Source: Chitinophaga pinensis (GTDB lineage: Bacteria > Bacteroidota > Bacteroidia > Chitinophagales > CAMDFR01). From it: DNA of 64,000 bases. Shown here piece after piece: positions 43,301-52,756 of the stretch. The stretch covers positions 1 to 64,000 of the forward strand of contig CAMART010000008.1 in NCBI GenBank assembly GCA_945860705.1, read 5' to 3'. The notes under the pieces were generated by a model that searched no databases, had not been told where the DNA came from, and saw only the letters and a program-made list of their open reading frames with translations. Position numbers and translations under genes: made by a program. How positions within the stretch are numbered: position 1 is the first letter of the stretch; the number at the start of each line of letters is the position of its first letter.

Positions 43301-45681
43301 ATGTAAGTAATTCAATATGTAATAATGGTTCAAGAGCATTTAGTATGGATGCAAAATCATATGGCACCAATTTGAATGTAGACAATTTATATTATACACT
43401 CAATATGTCTTCATACAATACCTCACAAGAAATAAAATTGGATTTTTACTATATGCATCACGGTAATACAACACATGCCAATGATAGAGTTTGGATAAGA
43501 GGTAGCGATACTAGTGCATGGATTGAGGCCTACAATTTATTTACCAATCAAGCTGGAGCAGGTGTATACAAACTGGTAAATAATATAAATCTATCCAACT
43601 TACTAGCTGCTAATGCTCAATCGTATTCTAGTAGTTTTCAAATTAGATTTGGATGGGAAGGTGTAAATTCTATAAATAATATTATCTATACTGATGGATA
43701 CTCTTTTGATGATATAAATGTATATCAAATAGTAAATGATATAAGTGTTTTATCCGTAAATAGTCCAGGTGTATTTAATTGTAGTTTGAGTGCTACTACC
43801 TCTATAAACGCGAGTGTAAGAAATAATGTAGCCAATACTATAAATAATATTCCTGTGGCATTTAGAATAAATAATACAGTATTTGTATATGATACTATTC
43901 CTACTATAACTGGAAATACCACTATCAATCATACATTTGCTATACCTGCAAATCTTTCTGCATTAGGAATACAAACAATAGATATACTTTCAAATCTAGC
44001 AGGAGACTCCTATAGACTTAATGATACATTGAAATCATATACAATAATTAATTCACCTTCAGTAAGCAACTACCCATATTTAGAAGAATTTGAAGCAAAT
44101 AATGGGAATTATATAGCTTTTGGAAACTCATGGACTTGGGGTACTCCTACAAAAAGTATCATCAATAAAGCTGCCAATGGAACTAAAGCATGGGTAACAA
44201 GAATTAGTGGAAACTATGCAGATAATACAAATACAGTTTTATATTCTCCATGTTTTGATTTATCTTCATTGACAAACCCTGTCTTATCATTTAGTCATAT
44301 ATATCAAACAGAAAATGGGTGGGATTTTATGTGGGTAGAGTATAGCACAAATAATGGGAATACTTGGACTAAACTTGGTGCTGTAGGAAGTGGAACAAAT
44401 TGGTATAATGATGTAGCTACAAATACATGGGATAATATTACGAATACAAAATGGCATGTAGCATCTTGTCCTATTCCTACTACATCTGCCAATACAAGAT
44501 TTAGGTATGTATTTACTTCAGATGGCTCTGTCACTTTTGAAGGTGTAGGTATCGATGATATACATATTTTTGATAGACAACAAATATATTCTGGTGTATC
44601 CAATCCTGTAATAGCATCTCAAAATATCAATGGTTCAAATTGGGTGCATTTTACCAACGCTGGTCTGAGAGTGGCATCTGTAAACTCTAATGGACAAAAT
44701 CTAGGCAATACATCATGTAATGTATATATAAATACTTCTGGCATTAGAAATAACTCAGTGCAATATTATTTAGATAGAAATATAGTGATTAATCCAGTAA
44801 ATACTCCTACGTTGCCAGTTACAATTAGGATGTACTTTACCTATGCCGAAGCACAAGAATTGATACTTGCATCTGGATGTGGTGTATGTACAAGTATTGC
44901 AGATGCTTATGAAAGTGGTATTACTAAATTTCATGGAAATACACCAAGTATTGAAAATGGTACTATAGCAGATAATATTTTTGCAGGTATATATTCATAT
45001 ATCTTACCAAATGATGTAAAAATAATTCCATATGATAATGGATACTATGCCGAATTTAATGTAAATAGTTTTTCGGAATTTTGGATCAATGATGGTGGAC
45101 TTACAAACTCTTTACCATTGCCAGTAGAATGGCTCTCATTTGATGTAGAAAAAATAAATAATGACGCGATCATCAAATGGTCTACTGCAAGTGAAATCAA
45201 TTGTGATTATTTTCAAATAGAAGTAGCTAAAGATGATGCTTTAGATTTTTATACTATTGGAAAAGTAAATGGTGCAGGATTCTCAAGCAGTATCAATTCA
45301 TATGAATTTATAGACCCTGAGATGAATAAAATAAATACTCGATATTATAGAATCAGACAAATAGATTTAGATAATAAAGAGGATATAACACCGATCAAGT
45401 ATCTAAATTTTTCATCTAATCAAACTATACATATATCTCCAAATCCTTTTAATGATGAGCTAAATATATACTATAGCGATAGTAGAGAGACGTTATACAG
45501 ATATGAATTGACAAATATTCAAGGTCAACTAGTAATGAGAAATAATTTTGATGATGTAAGTAAAACAACAAATTATAAAATAAATAATCTGCAACAAATT
45601 GGCAGAGGGAATTATATTTTAAAACTATATAATAGTGAAAACCTACTTCTAAAAACTATTCATATCTCTAAATTAGAATAA
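40384..45681 (+). CDS. S8 subtilisin-like protease with T9SS sorting domain
   Basis: A 1765-residue secreted protease. After the signal (ISIILTTLLLNESIAQ) and a propeptide of about 200 residues comes a subtilase domain with the triad Asp236 or Asp237 (GEGDDGN), His261 (SHGTHVGG) and Ser433 (GTSMASP). It is followed by a P-domain-like jelly roll (about 505-620), a fibronectin type III-like region, CARDB-like repeats, MAM-like beta domains with SFDDINVY and GIDDIHIF, and a type A T9SS tail (HISPNPFNDELNIYY to KTIHISKLE). The expected role is surface or extracellular protein digestion. Its stop shares a base with the sirtuin start (TAATG). Confidence 0.9.
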   Translation: MIRIISIILTTLLLNESIAQNNIYFIEERTNLVENILSSSAIDKSKLNSFLYQDKYIIIARLNNIPTSTPKNIELLSYLGNNYYWVAVDKNINSTQLIEDNVTSIYTPKLELKTTANILFKNYPIHAVNEADYIDVSILLYKPEKKEIIDQELKKIGAYILPTISENTVFYPCRVPIDSIDKLIMLPIIHFVEPILEEAKVVNYDNNATHGNFYLKSKELSERGLTGKGVVVGEGDDGNITSHIDYSDRVIDRASYPYNSHGTHVGGTIAGAGILNPLHEGMAPKATLIGEYFTNIIGATDQHVRDFNMVLTNNSYYSGAAGCTSNGTYSSSSNFADIQQVNNDTLLHVFAAGNDGGSTCAPYPLGFHTVKSNWQIAKNTLVVANMQESYNISGSSSRGPTDDGRIKPEITAIGTAVNSTYPNNTYASISGTSMASPTVTGTLVLLCERYRQTHSGSSPIGGLLKAIACNTATDWGNTGPDYTFGYGIINSVRAVRAIENNQFIINNVSHGITNTHNITLPSGAQQLKVTLYWVDAAGDPVLTTNLVNNLDLSVITPSSTTFLPWVLNQTPASVNALALRGRDSLNNIEQVTIDNPASGIYTLQVNGYNVPIGAQRYILTYDIVTPSVEVLWPNGGDPIRANTTVNIQWNAFGGDPNTFTVEYSLNNGSTWTTIVNNAASTVRRQSWVVPNTSTNQALVRVIRNVVGYADTSNTAFVILPQTTISNTTMCEGHILLTWLPIVGTTSYDLMMKVDDSMQVIKNTLDTFNYINGLSPTTTYYFGVRGRIGSSNGMRSLSVIVTPTSGLCTSNLFDNDMKLVSINNNTGRINTSSSLSNNQIISITIKNLDNISTTGSYNLYYQINGSTPVMETISTTIASSATLNYNFSTTANLSAIGTYNIKTWVRRIGDIQFSNDTLEKVIRQLSNPLVVLPALENFETLSNTSYSSTTIGLIGDDRLDFYTISGNRNRARTYVSNSICNNGSRAFSMDAKSYGTNLNVDNLYYTLNMSSYNTSQEIKLDFYYMHHGNTTHANDRVWIRGSDTSAWIEAYNLFTNQAGAGVYKLVNNINLSNLLAANAQSYSSSFQIRFGWEGVNSINNIIYTDGYSFDDINVYQIVNDISVLSVNSPGVFNCSLSATTSINASVRNNVANTINNIPVAFRINNTVFVYDTIPTITGNTTINHTFAIPANLSALGIQTIDILSNLAGDSYRLNDTLKSYTIINSPSVSNYPYLEEFEANNGNYIAFGNSWTWGTPTKSIINKAANGTKAWVTRISGNYADNTNTVLYSPCFDLSSLTNPVLSFSHIYQTENGWDFMWVEYSTNNGNTWTKLGAVGSGTNWYNDVATNTWDNITNTKWHVASCPIPTTSANTRFRYVFTSDGSVTFEGVGIDDIHIFDRQQIYSGVSNPVIASQNINGSNWVHFTNAGLRVASVNSNGQNLGNTSCNVYINTSGIRNNSVQYYLDRNIVINPVNTPTLPVTIRMYFTYAEAQELILASGCGVCTSIADAYESGITKFHGNTPSIENGTIADNIFAGIYSYILPNDVKIIPYDNGYYAEFNVNSFSEFWINDGGLTNSLPLPVEWLSFDVEKINNDAIIKWSTASEINCDYFQIEVAKDDALDFYTIGKVNGAGFSSSINSYEFIDPEMNKINTRYYRIRQIDLDNKEDITPIKYLNFSSNQTIHISPNPFNDELNIYYSDSRETLYRYELTNIQGQLVMRNNFDDVSKTTNYKINNLQQIGRGNYILKLYNSENLLLKTIHISKLE

Positions 45682-46373
45682 TGAAAAAAGTAGTAGTGCT
45701 AACAGGTGCTGGAATAAGTGCCGAAAGTGGTATTAAAACATTTAGAGATGCTGGTGGACTTTGGGAAGGTCATGATGTGATGGAGGTTGCTTCACCTGAA
45801 GGCTGGAGAAAAAATCCACATTTAGTATTAGATTTTTATAATCAAAGAAGAAAACAACTAAAAGAAGTTTTACCTAATAAAGCACACCTAGACATACAAA
45901 AACTGGAAGAAGATCTTGAAGTAATAATTATCACTCAAAATGTTGATGATTTACATGAAAGAGCTGGCAGTAAAAATATCATACATCTTCATGGTGAATT
46001 ACTGAAAGTACGAAGCATAAAAAATTCAACATTAATTTCTGTCACAACTGAAGACATCTTTTGGGGAGATACTGCAAGTGATGGAGCGCAGTTGCGACCT
46101 CACATAGTTTGGTTTGGCGAGGAAGTACCCATGATAGAAAAAGCAATAGAAAATATAATAGATGCTGATTTTGTATTGATAATAGGTACATCAATGCAAG
46201 TATATCCTGCTGCAGGACTGATTCATTATTTAAAAAATGGGTGTATTGTATATGCTATAGACCCAAATTTAGAAATACATCAAATAAACGTAAAAAATGA
46301 GTTTCATCTTATAAAAGATACTGCGGTAAATGGTGTAGCTAAAGCAATAAGGATGATAAAAAGTACTTTATAA
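45681..46373 (+). CDS. cobB: NAD-dependent protein deacylase (sirtuin), SIRT5-like, zinc site absent
   Basis: A 230-residue sirtuin that removes acyl groups from lysines using NAD. The NAD motifs are TGAGISAESGIKTFR, ITQNVDDLHERAG and IIGTSMQVYP, and the catalytic histidine is His104 (HLHGEL). Tyr53 and Arg56 (YNQR) match the Y-x-x-R pair of SIRT5-type enzymes, which favour succinyl, malonyl or glutaryl lysine. The four zinc cysteines usually found after HGEL are missing: residues 105-150 contain none. The start overlaps the subtilase stop by one base, and the 3' end overlaps convergent rfbD by 6 bases. Confidence 0.9.
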   Translation: MKKVVVLTGAGISAESGIKTFRDAGGLWEGHDVMEVASPEGWRKNPHLVLDFYNQRRKQLKEVLPNKAHLDIQKLEEDLEVIIITQNVDDLHERAGSKNIIHLHGELLKVRSIKNSTLISVTTEDIFWGDTASDGAQLRPHIVWFGEEVPMIEKAIENIIDADFVLIIGTSMQVYPAAGLIHYLKNGCIVYAIDPNLEIHQINVKNEFHLIKDTAVNGVAKAIRMIKSTL

Positions 46374-47225
46374 ATTTGCAATTACGTTTCCTAAACTTTC
46401 TCTCCAATGTGGAATTTGAATTCCAAAAGTTGATTTTATTTTATTTTTATCCATCACAGAGTATGCAGGTCTTTTAGCTGGAGTAGGATATTGAGCACTT
46501 AGTATCGGTAATATATCACATTCAATTTTTTGCATACTGACTAATTCTTTGGCAAAATCATACCAAGAACATACTCCTTCATTGCTATAATGATAAATTC
46601 CAAATGAATTTGATTTAGATAAAATTATATTAAAAATAGTTTCTACTAAATCCATAGTATAAGTTGGTGTTCCAACTTGGTCATATACTATATTTAATGA
46701 GACTCTATCTCTAGCATACTTAGAAATATTGGTAAAGAAATTTGCACCAATAGAAGAATATAACCATGAAGTTCTGATGATAAAATATGATTCTAAATTT
46801 TGGATGATTGCTTGTTCTCCATCAAACTTAGTTTTGCCATATGCTCCAAGAGGAATACATTTTTCATCTTCAATTAATGGAGTATTTTTAGTGCCATCAA
46901 ATACAAAATCTGTAGAAATATGAATTAATGTACAACCATAAACTTTTGAAATTTGAGCTAATTTTCCTACTGCTATATTATTAATAAGATTTGCTTGTTC
47001 AAGTTCGCTTTCTGCCTTATCTACAGCAGTATAAGCAGTACAATTGATAATATAACTAGGTTGTATAGACTTGATTGTATTTTCTAATTTGGCGAAATCT
47101 GTGATATCAATTTCGGTTCTTGTTGTGAAAATAAAATCTCCATCAATTTTATGAATGGAAATATATTCTTTTATTGATTTGCCTAGTTGACCATTTGCTC
47201 CTAAAACTAGAATTTTTGTAGACAT
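46368..47225 (-). CDS. rfbD: dTDP-4-dehydrorhamnose reductase
   Basis: A 285-residue RmlD/RfbD enzyme, the last step to dTDP-L-rhamnose. It has the NAD(P) motif VLGANGQLGKSI, NCTAYTAVDKAE, STDFVFDG, the YxxxK pair in YGKTKFDGE and ARPAYSVMDKNK near the end. It is the last gene of a nine-gene nucleotide-sugar run on the minus strand and is 11 bases from rfbC. Its 3' end overlaps convergent cobB by 6 bases. Confidence 0.95.
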   Translation of the reverse strand: MSTKILVLGANGQLGKSIKEYISIHKIDGDFIFTTRTEIDITDFAKLENTIKSIQPSYIINCTAYTAVDKAESELEQANLINNIAVGKLAQISKVYGCTLIHISTDFVFDGTKNTPLIEDEKCIPLGAYGKTKFDGEQAIIQNLESYFIIRTSWLYSSIGANFFTNISKYARDRVSLNIVYDQVGTPTYTMDLVETIFNIILSKSNSFGIYHYSNEGVCSWYDFAKELVSMQKIECDILPILSAQYPTPAKRPAYSVMDKNKIKSTFGIQIPHWRESLGNVIANL

Positions 47226-47236
47226 TATAGACTTAT

Positions 47237-47797
47237 TTATGAGAAGTAAAATTCGGTTGAAGCTTCTTCAAATGTAGGTAGAATATTATCTTTTTCAGAA
47301 ATAATTAATTCCTCTTTTCTAAAAGGCAATTCAATATGTATTGATTGATCAAAAAATGACAAACCTCTTTCTGCATCTTTATTATAAAAATTATCACATT
47401 TATAAAAAAACTCGGTATTGTCTTTGAGAACTAAAAAACCATGAGCAAAACCACGTGGTACGAATAACTGCTTTTTATTTTGTTCTGTCAAAAGTATTTG
47501 ATATGACTTTTTATATGTAGCAGAATCTTTTCTGCAATCAACGACAAAGTCTATTACTTCGCCTTTTAATACTGTAACAAGCTTGGCTTGAGCAGATGCT
47601 CCAATTTGATAATGAAGTCCTCTAATCACACCTTTATGTGACATAGAGCGATTATCTTGTACAAATTTTGCATCTATACAACCATCGTTCAAAAAACTAT
47701 TGGCATTGTAGCTTTCCATAAAGAATCCTCTAGCATCTTCGATTACTTTTGGTTCAAAAACAATTAGACCTTCAATGTCGGTTTTAATAAATGGCAT
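47237..47797 (-). CDS. rfbC: dTDP-4-dehydrorhamnose 3,5-epimerase
   Basis: A 186-residue cupin-fold epimerase that inverts C3 and C5 of dTDP-4-dehydro-6-deoxyglucose. The diagnostic stretches are IEGLIVFEPKVIEDARGFF, QDNRSMSHKGVIRGLHYQ with the catalytic histidine, DFVVDCRKDS, and PRGFAHGFLVL. Complete length. It works between rfbB and rfbD; all three are in this cluster, with a WbpP-type epimerase gene inserted between rfbC and rfbB. Confidence 0.96.
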   Translation of the reverse strand: MPFIKTDIEGLIVFEPKVIEDARGFFMESYNANSFLNDGCIDAKFVQDNRSMSHKGVIRGLHYQIGASAQAKLVTVLKGEVIDFVVDCRKDSATYKKSYQILLTEQNKKQLFVPRGFAHGFLVLKDNTEFFYKCDNFYNKDAERGLSFFDQSIHIELPFRKEELIISEKDNILPTFEEASTEFYFS

Positions 47798-47807
47798 GTT
47801 ATTTTAT

Positions 47808-48803
47808 TTAATGAGTTTCATACATTTTAGCAAAATATTTTACTGCTATAGGTAATCCATCTTCAAATCTAAATTTAGGATCATAGTCAAGTAATTTTTT
47901 TGCTTTAGAAATATCTGCAAGAGAATTTCTCACATCGCCTTTTCGAGCATCTCTATGTATAGGTTTATGTGTAATCCCTAGTATTTTTTCTATTTGATTA
48001 TATAAATAATTTACAGAAAATTTTTCACCTACAGCTATATTATATATCTGATTTACTGCATCTATATTTTCAGTTAAAAGTGCTTTTATGTTAGCTTGTA
48101 CAGCATTTTCCACAAAAGTAAAATCACGACTTTGTTCTCCGTCTCCGTCAATAAATACATCTTCTTTGGTCAATATTTTTGATACGAAAATAGGAATAAC
48201 AGCAGCGTAAGGATTATTTGGATCCTGATTTGGTCCAAAGATATTGAAATACCTTAATCCTATAATTTCCATACCATATGTCAAACCGAATACTTTTCCG
48301 TATAATTCATTGGTATATTTAGTAACCGCATATGGAGAAAGAGGATTACCTACATTTTCCTCTATTTTTGGTAGAGCAGGATGGTCTCCATATACCGATG
48401 ATGAAGATGCATAAACTACTCTTTTTATATTTGAATCTTTAGCAGCAATTAAAACATTCAGAAAGCCAGTTACATTTGCTTGATTACTTCTTGCTGGGTC
48501 TTTTATAGAGCGTGGAACAGAACCTAGAGCTGCTTGATGTGTAATTATATCCATACCTTTACAAGCTTGTAAGCAAGTCCCAATATTTGCAATATCTCCT
48601 TCTATAAATTCGAATCTAGGATCACCTTCATATTTAGAAATATTTTTGTAATTTCCATTACTCAAATTATCTAAGACTCTCACTTTTCCTACACCATATT
48701 TTAATAAATATTCTACAATATTAGAACCGATGAAACCAGCTCCACCAGTTACCAACACTTTTAGTTTACTAATATCTTTTTCGTGATAAGGATGATCGTA
48801 CAT
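47808..48803 (-). CDS. NAD-dependent epimerase, WbpP-type UDP-GlcNAc 4-epimerase
   Basis: A 331-residue extended SDR. The motifs TGGAGFIGSNIVEYLL, ALGSVPRSIKDP, SSSSVYGDHPALPKIE, YAVTKYTNELYG and NIFGPNQDPNNPYAAVIP closely follow Pseudomonas WbpP and Salmonella TviC, which interconvert UDP-GlcNAc(A) and UDP-GalNAc(A). The catalytic Tyr and Lys are in YAVTK. Together with the WbpO/TviB-type dehydrogenase two genes upstream, it would give UDP-GalNAcA, as in Vi antigen and O6 antigen synthesis. A UDP-glucose substrate is less likely because of the GSVPRS loop. Confidence 0.85.
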   Translation of the reverse strand: MYDHPYHEKDISKLKVLVTGGAGFIGSNIVEYLLKYGVGKVRVLDNLSNGNYKNISKYEGDPRFEFIEGDIANIGTCLQACKGMDIITHQAALGSVPRSIKDPARSNQANVTGFLNVLIAAKDSNIKRVVYASSSSVYGDHPALPKIEENVGNPLSPYAVTKYTNELYGKVFGLTYGMEIIGLRYFNIFGPNQDPNNPYAAVIPIFVSKILTKEDVFIDGDGEQSRDFTFVENAVQANIKALLTENIDAVNQIYNIAVGEKFSVNYLYNQIEKILGITHKPIHRDARKGDVRNSLADISKAKKLLDYDPKFRFEDGLPIAVKYFAKMYETH

Positions 48804-48809
48804 TTTATA

Positions 48810-49859
48810 TTAGTTATATTGTTCTTGATAATATTTTTGATAGTTTCCGCTAGTCACATTGCTCAGCCATTCATCATTTGAAAGATACCAATCTACCGTT
48901 TTCTCTAGACCTTGTTCGAATGTAACAGATGGATAAAATCCTAACTCTTTGTTGATTTTTGTAGCATCTATTGCATATCTTAGGTCATGTCCAGGTCTAT
49001 CTTTCACAAAAGTAATGAGCTTTTCTGAAGTTCCTATTTCTCTTCCTAGTTTTATATCCATTAGTTTACAGAGTGTTTTTACTAAATCTATATTCTGCCA
49101 TTCGTTGAATCCACCAATATTATATGTGTCACCATTTTTACCACTATGAAATACTAAATCTATAGCAATAGCATGATCTATAACGTACAACCAATCTCTT
49201 GTATATTTTCCATCTCCATAAACCGGAAGTGGCTTATTATTTTTAATATTATAAATACAAAGAGGAATTAACTTTTCTGGAAAATGATTAGGTCCATAGT
49301 TATTTGAACAGTTTGAAATTACTATTGGTAAACCATAAGTGTCATGATATGCACGTACAAAATGATCTGAACTTGCCTTAGATGCCGAGTATGGACTATG
49401 TGGATCATAGGAAGTATCTTCAGTAAATAATCCTTCAGCTCCTAGTGCACCATATACTTCATCAGTAGATACGTGATAAAATCGTTTATTTGAGAAATCA
49501 TCTTTCCAAATATTTTTTGCTGCGTTAAGTAAATTTACAGTTCCAATAACATTTGTATATACAAATTCTAATGGATTGGTAATGGATCTATCTACATGAC
49601 TTTCTGCGGCTAAATGTATAACCGCGTCAAATCTTTCAGTTTCAAATAAATTATTTATAAAAGAAGCATCTACGATATCTCCTTTAATAAATTGATAATT
49701 AGGAGAATTTTCAATGTCTTTTAGATTTTCTAAATTCCCAGCATAAGTTAGCTTATCTAAATTATAAATTTTATAATCTGGATATTTTATAACAAACAAT
49801 CTTGCTACATGTGAACCTATAAAACCTGCTGCACCAGTTATTAATATTTTTTTACTCAT
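48810..49859 (-). CDS. rfbB: dTDP-glucose 4,6-dehydratase
   Basis: A 349-residue RmlB. The NAD motif is TGAAGFIGSHVARLF, the catalytic acid pair lies in STDEVYGALG, and YxxxK in YSASKASSDH; NNYGPNHFPEKLIPL and VYGDGKYTRDWLYV are conserved. It makes dTDP-4-dehydro-6-deoxyglucose for rhamnose synthesis. The thymidylyltransferase rfbA, its usual partner, is not in the window. It is 10 bases downstream of the WbpO-type gene. Confidence 0.96.
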   Translation of the reverse strand: MSKKILITGAAGFIGSHVARLFVIKYPDYKIYNLDKLTYAGNLENLKDIENSPNYQFIKGDIVDASFINNLFETERFDAVIHLAAESHVDRSITNPLEFVYTNVIGTVNLLNAAKNIWKDDFSNKRFYHVSTDEVYGALGAEGLFTEDTSYDPHSPYSASKASSDHFVRAYHDTYGLPIVISNCSNNYGPNHFPEKLIPLCIYNIKNNKPLPVYGDGKYTRDWLYVIDHAIAIDLVFHSGKNGDTYNIGGFNEWQNIDLVKTLCKLMDIKLGREIGTSEKLITFVKDRPGHDLRYAIDATKINKELGFYPSVTFEQGLEKTVDWYLSNDEWLSNVTSGNYQKYYQEQYN

Positions 49860-49869
49860 TATATTATTA

Positions 49870-51168
49870 TTATAGAGTCCAGTAAGTTATTTCTTTAATT
49901 TTATTTCTATAAATACCTTTTACATCTACTAAAACTCCTTTTTCATTCAATATAGATTTAAAATAAGCTTCATCAAGACTTAAATATGCACTATGATTTA
50001 CGGCTACAACAATAGCATCATATCCAGTTCCTATTTTATCTTCTAATGTTTGGTTATATTCATGCAAAAATTCTTCTTTTTCTGCATGAGGATCTGTTAT
50101 TTCTACATTTACTGAGAATGTTTGCAATTCTTTTATTACATCAATTACTTTCGAGTTTCTAATATCGCTTACATCTTCTTTAAATGTAGCTCCCATAACT
50201 AGTACTCTTGATTTATCAATTTGTTTTCCAGCTTTAATCATTTTTTGAACTAATCTTTGAGCTACGTATGCACCCATACTATCATTGATTCTTCTACCAC
50301 CTAAAATAACTTCTGCCTTATACCCCATGCTTTCAGCCTTATATGTAAGATAGTAAGGATCTACACCTATACAATGTCCTCCTACAAGACCTGGTTTAAA
50401 GTTTAAGAAGTTCCACTTAGTACCTGCTGCTTCAAGTACGTCATAGGTATTGATTTTCATTTTATCAAAAATTTTAGACAACTCATTCATCAATGCAATA
50501 TTGACATCTCTTTGTGTATTTTCAATAATTTTTGCAGCTTCAGCAACTTTAATTGTAGGTGCTTTGTGAACGCCCGCCATTACTACTATTTTATAAGTAT
50601 CAGTTATTATTTCTAAAGATTCTTGGTCGCATCCACTTACTACTTTCAATATTTTTGTAATAGTATGTTCTTTATCACCTGGATTAATTCTTTCCGGAGA
50701 ATACCCAACTTTAAAATCAGAAACAAATTTTAATCCTGATTCTTTTTCTAAAACTGGAATACAATCTTCCTCTGTACATCCTGGATATACTGTAGATTCA
50801 AATACTACATAATCACCTTTTTTCAAAACTTTACCTACAGTTTTAGATGCAGATAATACTGGTATCAAATCTGGTACATTATGTCCATCTACTGGTGTTG
50901 GAACGGCTACAATAAAGAAAGTAACATCTCTTAAGTCTTCCAATTCATGTGTGAAATGTATATCAGCACCTTTAAAATCATCACTTGTCAGTTCATTGCT
51001 AGGGTCGATATGATTTCTCATCATTTCTACTCTTTTTGCATTGATATCGAAGCCGACTACTTTTATTTTTTTTGCAAATTCTAAAGCTATAGGTAATCCT
51101 ACATATCCAAGACCTATTACAGCAAGTTTTGTTTCTTTATTAATTAGTTTTTGATAAATATTACTCAT
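49870..51168 (-). CDS. nucleotide sugar dehydrogenase, WbpO/TviB type
   Basis: A 432-residue UDP-sugar 6-dehydrogenase that oxidises C6 to a carboxylate in two steps with NAD. N-terminal Rossmann motif GLGYVGLPIALEFAKK; VPTPVDGHNVPDL; ESTVYPGCTEE; catalytic cysteine in GLVGGHCIGVDPYY. The ESTVYPG and GGHCIGVDPYYL forms point to the UDP-GlcNAc/GalNAc group (WbpO, TviB, WbpA) rather than UDP-glucose, which is served by the separate ugd in this cluster. It likely pairs with the WbpP-type epimerase. Confidence 0.9.
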   Translation of the reverse strand: MSNIYQKLINKETKLAVIGLGYVGLPIALEFAKKIKVVGFDINAKRVEMMRNHIDPSNELTSDDFKGADIHFTHELEDLRDVTFFIVAVPTPVDGHNVPDLIPVLSASKTVGKVLKKGDYVVFESTVYPGCTEEDCIPVLEKESGLKFVSDFKVGYSPERINPGDKEHTITKILKVVSGCDQESLEIITDTYKIVVMAGVHKAPTIKVAEAAKIIENTQRDVNIALMNELSKIFDKMKINTYDVLEAAGTKWNFLNFKPGLVGGHCIGVDPYYLTYKAESMGYKAEVILGGRRINDSMGAYVAQRLVQKMIKAGKQIDKSRVLVMGATFKEDVSDIRNSKVIDVIKELQTFSVNVEITDPHAEKEEFLHEYNQTLEDKIGTGYDAIVVAVNHSAYLSLDEAYFKSILNEKGVLVDVKGIYRNKIKEITYWTL

Positions 51169-51188
51169 TTTGTTAAGTATTTATATTA

Positions 51189-51764
51189 TTATTTAATTCT
51201 TATTACTTTGTTATCTGCTAGTTTATATTCTTGGTTTGTTTCTGGGCATAACGCTATTCCTTCATCATTAAATTTGAGTCTATGCCCATACTCGCTTACC
51301 CATCCCAACTGACGTGCAGGGTTTCCAACAACTAATGCATAATCTGGAATATTTTTTGTAACTACAGCACCTGCACCAATAAATGCAAAAGCTCCTATAT
51401 CATGACCACAAACGATAGTAGCATTAGCACCGATGGATGCCCCTTTTTTTACTGTCGTTTTTGCGTATTGTTCTTTTCTATTTACTGCACTCCTTGGATT
51501 GATTACATTTGTAAAAACCATTGATGGCCCTAAAAACACATCATCTTCGCAAATAACTCCAGTATAGATAGAAACATTATTTTGAATTTTTACATTCGAA
51601 CCTAATATCACATCTGGAGATATCACTACATTTTGTCCTATATTACATCGTTCTCCTATAAAGCAGTTTGGCATTATATGACTAAAATGCCATATTTTAG
51701 TACCATCACCTATAGTACAACCTTCATCTACAATTGCAGATTCGTGTGCGTAGAAATTTCCCAT
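51189..51764 (-). CDS. WlbB/WbpD-type UDP-amino-sugar N-acetyltransferase
   Basis: A 191-residue left-handed beta-helix acyltransferase with many hexapeptide repeats (such as [40 protein letters not shown]). It has the features [14 protein letters not shown] and [20 protein letters not shown] of the WlbB/WbpD group, which acetylates the 3-amino group of UDP-GlcNAc(3NH2)A. Its natural upstream partners are an oxidase (WlbA) and an aminotransferase (WlbC); an aminotransferase lies four genes upstream at 54071, but no WlbA is in the window. It is 2 bases from the UXS gene. Confidence 0.88.
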   Translation of the reverse strand: MGNFYAHESAIVDEGCTIGDGTKIWHFSHIMPNCFIGERCNIGQNVVISPDVILGSNVKIQNNVSIYTGVICEDDVFLGPSMVFTNVINPRSAVNRKEQYAKTTVKKGASIGANATIVCGHDIGAFAFIGAGAVVTKNIPDYALVVGNPARQLGWVSEYGHRLKFNDEGIALCPETNQEYKLADNKVIRIK

Positions 51765-51766
51765 AT

Positions 51767-52756
51767 TTATTTTATAATATATTTTTCAAAATTATTGTGT
51801 TCTTTGTTAAATAGTTCATCTTTTGATAAAGATTTGAAATATTCATACGTGATTTTTAATCCTTCTTCACGACTTACTTTAGGCTTCCAACCTAAAATTT
51901 CAATAGCTTTAGTTATATCTGGTTTTCTTTGCATAGGATCATCTATTGGTAAAGGCTCATAGATAATCTTTTGATTTGTATTCGTTAGTTTTATTATTTC
52001 TTCTGCAAACTGTTTAATCGTGATTTCATCTGGATTACCAATATTGATAGGCAAATCATAAGAACTTAACAATAGTCTATAAATTCCTTCTACTAAATCA
52101 TCTACATAACAAAAAGAGCGAGTTTGGCTACCATCCCCAAAAATAGTTAAATCTTCTCCTCTTAATGCTTGACCTATAAATGCAGGCAATACTCGACCAT
52201 CATTCAATCTCATTCTTGGCCCATAAGTATTAAAAATACGAACTATTCTAGTTTCTAATTTATGAAAACGATTATAAGCCATGGTTAGTGCTTCTTGAAA
52301 ACGTTTTGCTTCATCATAAACTCCTCTAGGACCAATAGGATTCACATTTCCCCAATAATCTTCTGTTTGAGGGTGGACTAATGGGTCTCCATATATTTCA
52401 GAAGTTGATGCTATCAAAATTCTAGCATTTTTAGCTTTTGCTAGTCCTAATACATTATGTGTGCCTAATGAACTTACTTTTAGTGTTTGAATAGGAATTT
52501 TTAAATAGTCAATAGGGCTAGCTGGAGAAGCAAAATGAAGTATATAATCTAAGTGACCAGGAATATGTATATACTTAGTGACATCATGATTATAAAAAGT
52601 AAAGTTTTCTAGTGAAAATAAGTGTTGTATATTTTCTAGTCTTCCTGTTATAAGATTATCCATGCCTAATACATCAAAGCCTTCATTGATATATCTATCA
52701 CATAAATGTGAGCCTAAAAACCCTGCAGCACCTGTAATTAATATTCTTTTACTCAT
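51767..52756 (-). CDS. UDP-glucuronate decarboxylase (UXS-type)
   Basis: A 329-residue extended SDR that converts UDP-glucuronate to UDP-xylose. Diagnostic stretches: [62 protein letters not shown] with the catalytic Tyr/Lys, and [17 protein letters not shown]. It overlaps the ugd stop by 4 bases (ATGA), so UDP-glucose to UDP-glucuronate to UDP-xylose is encoded by a coupled pair. Confidence 0.93.
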   Translation of the reverse strand: MSKRILITGAAGFLGSHLCDRYINEGFDVLGMDNLITGRLENIQHLFSLENFTFYNHDVTKYIHIPGHLDYILHFASPASPIDYLKIPIQTLKVSSLGTHNVLGLAKAKNARILIASTSEIYGDPLVHPQTEDYWGNVNPIGPRGVYDEAKRFQEALTMAYNRFHKLETRIVRIFNTYGPRMRLNDGRVLPAFIGQALRGEDLTIFGDGSQTRSFCYVDDLVEGIYRLLLSSYDLPINIGNPDEITIKQFAEEIIKLTNTNQKIIYEPLPIDDPMQRKPDITKAIEILGWKPKVSREEGLKITYEYFKSLSKDELFNKEHNNFEKYIIK

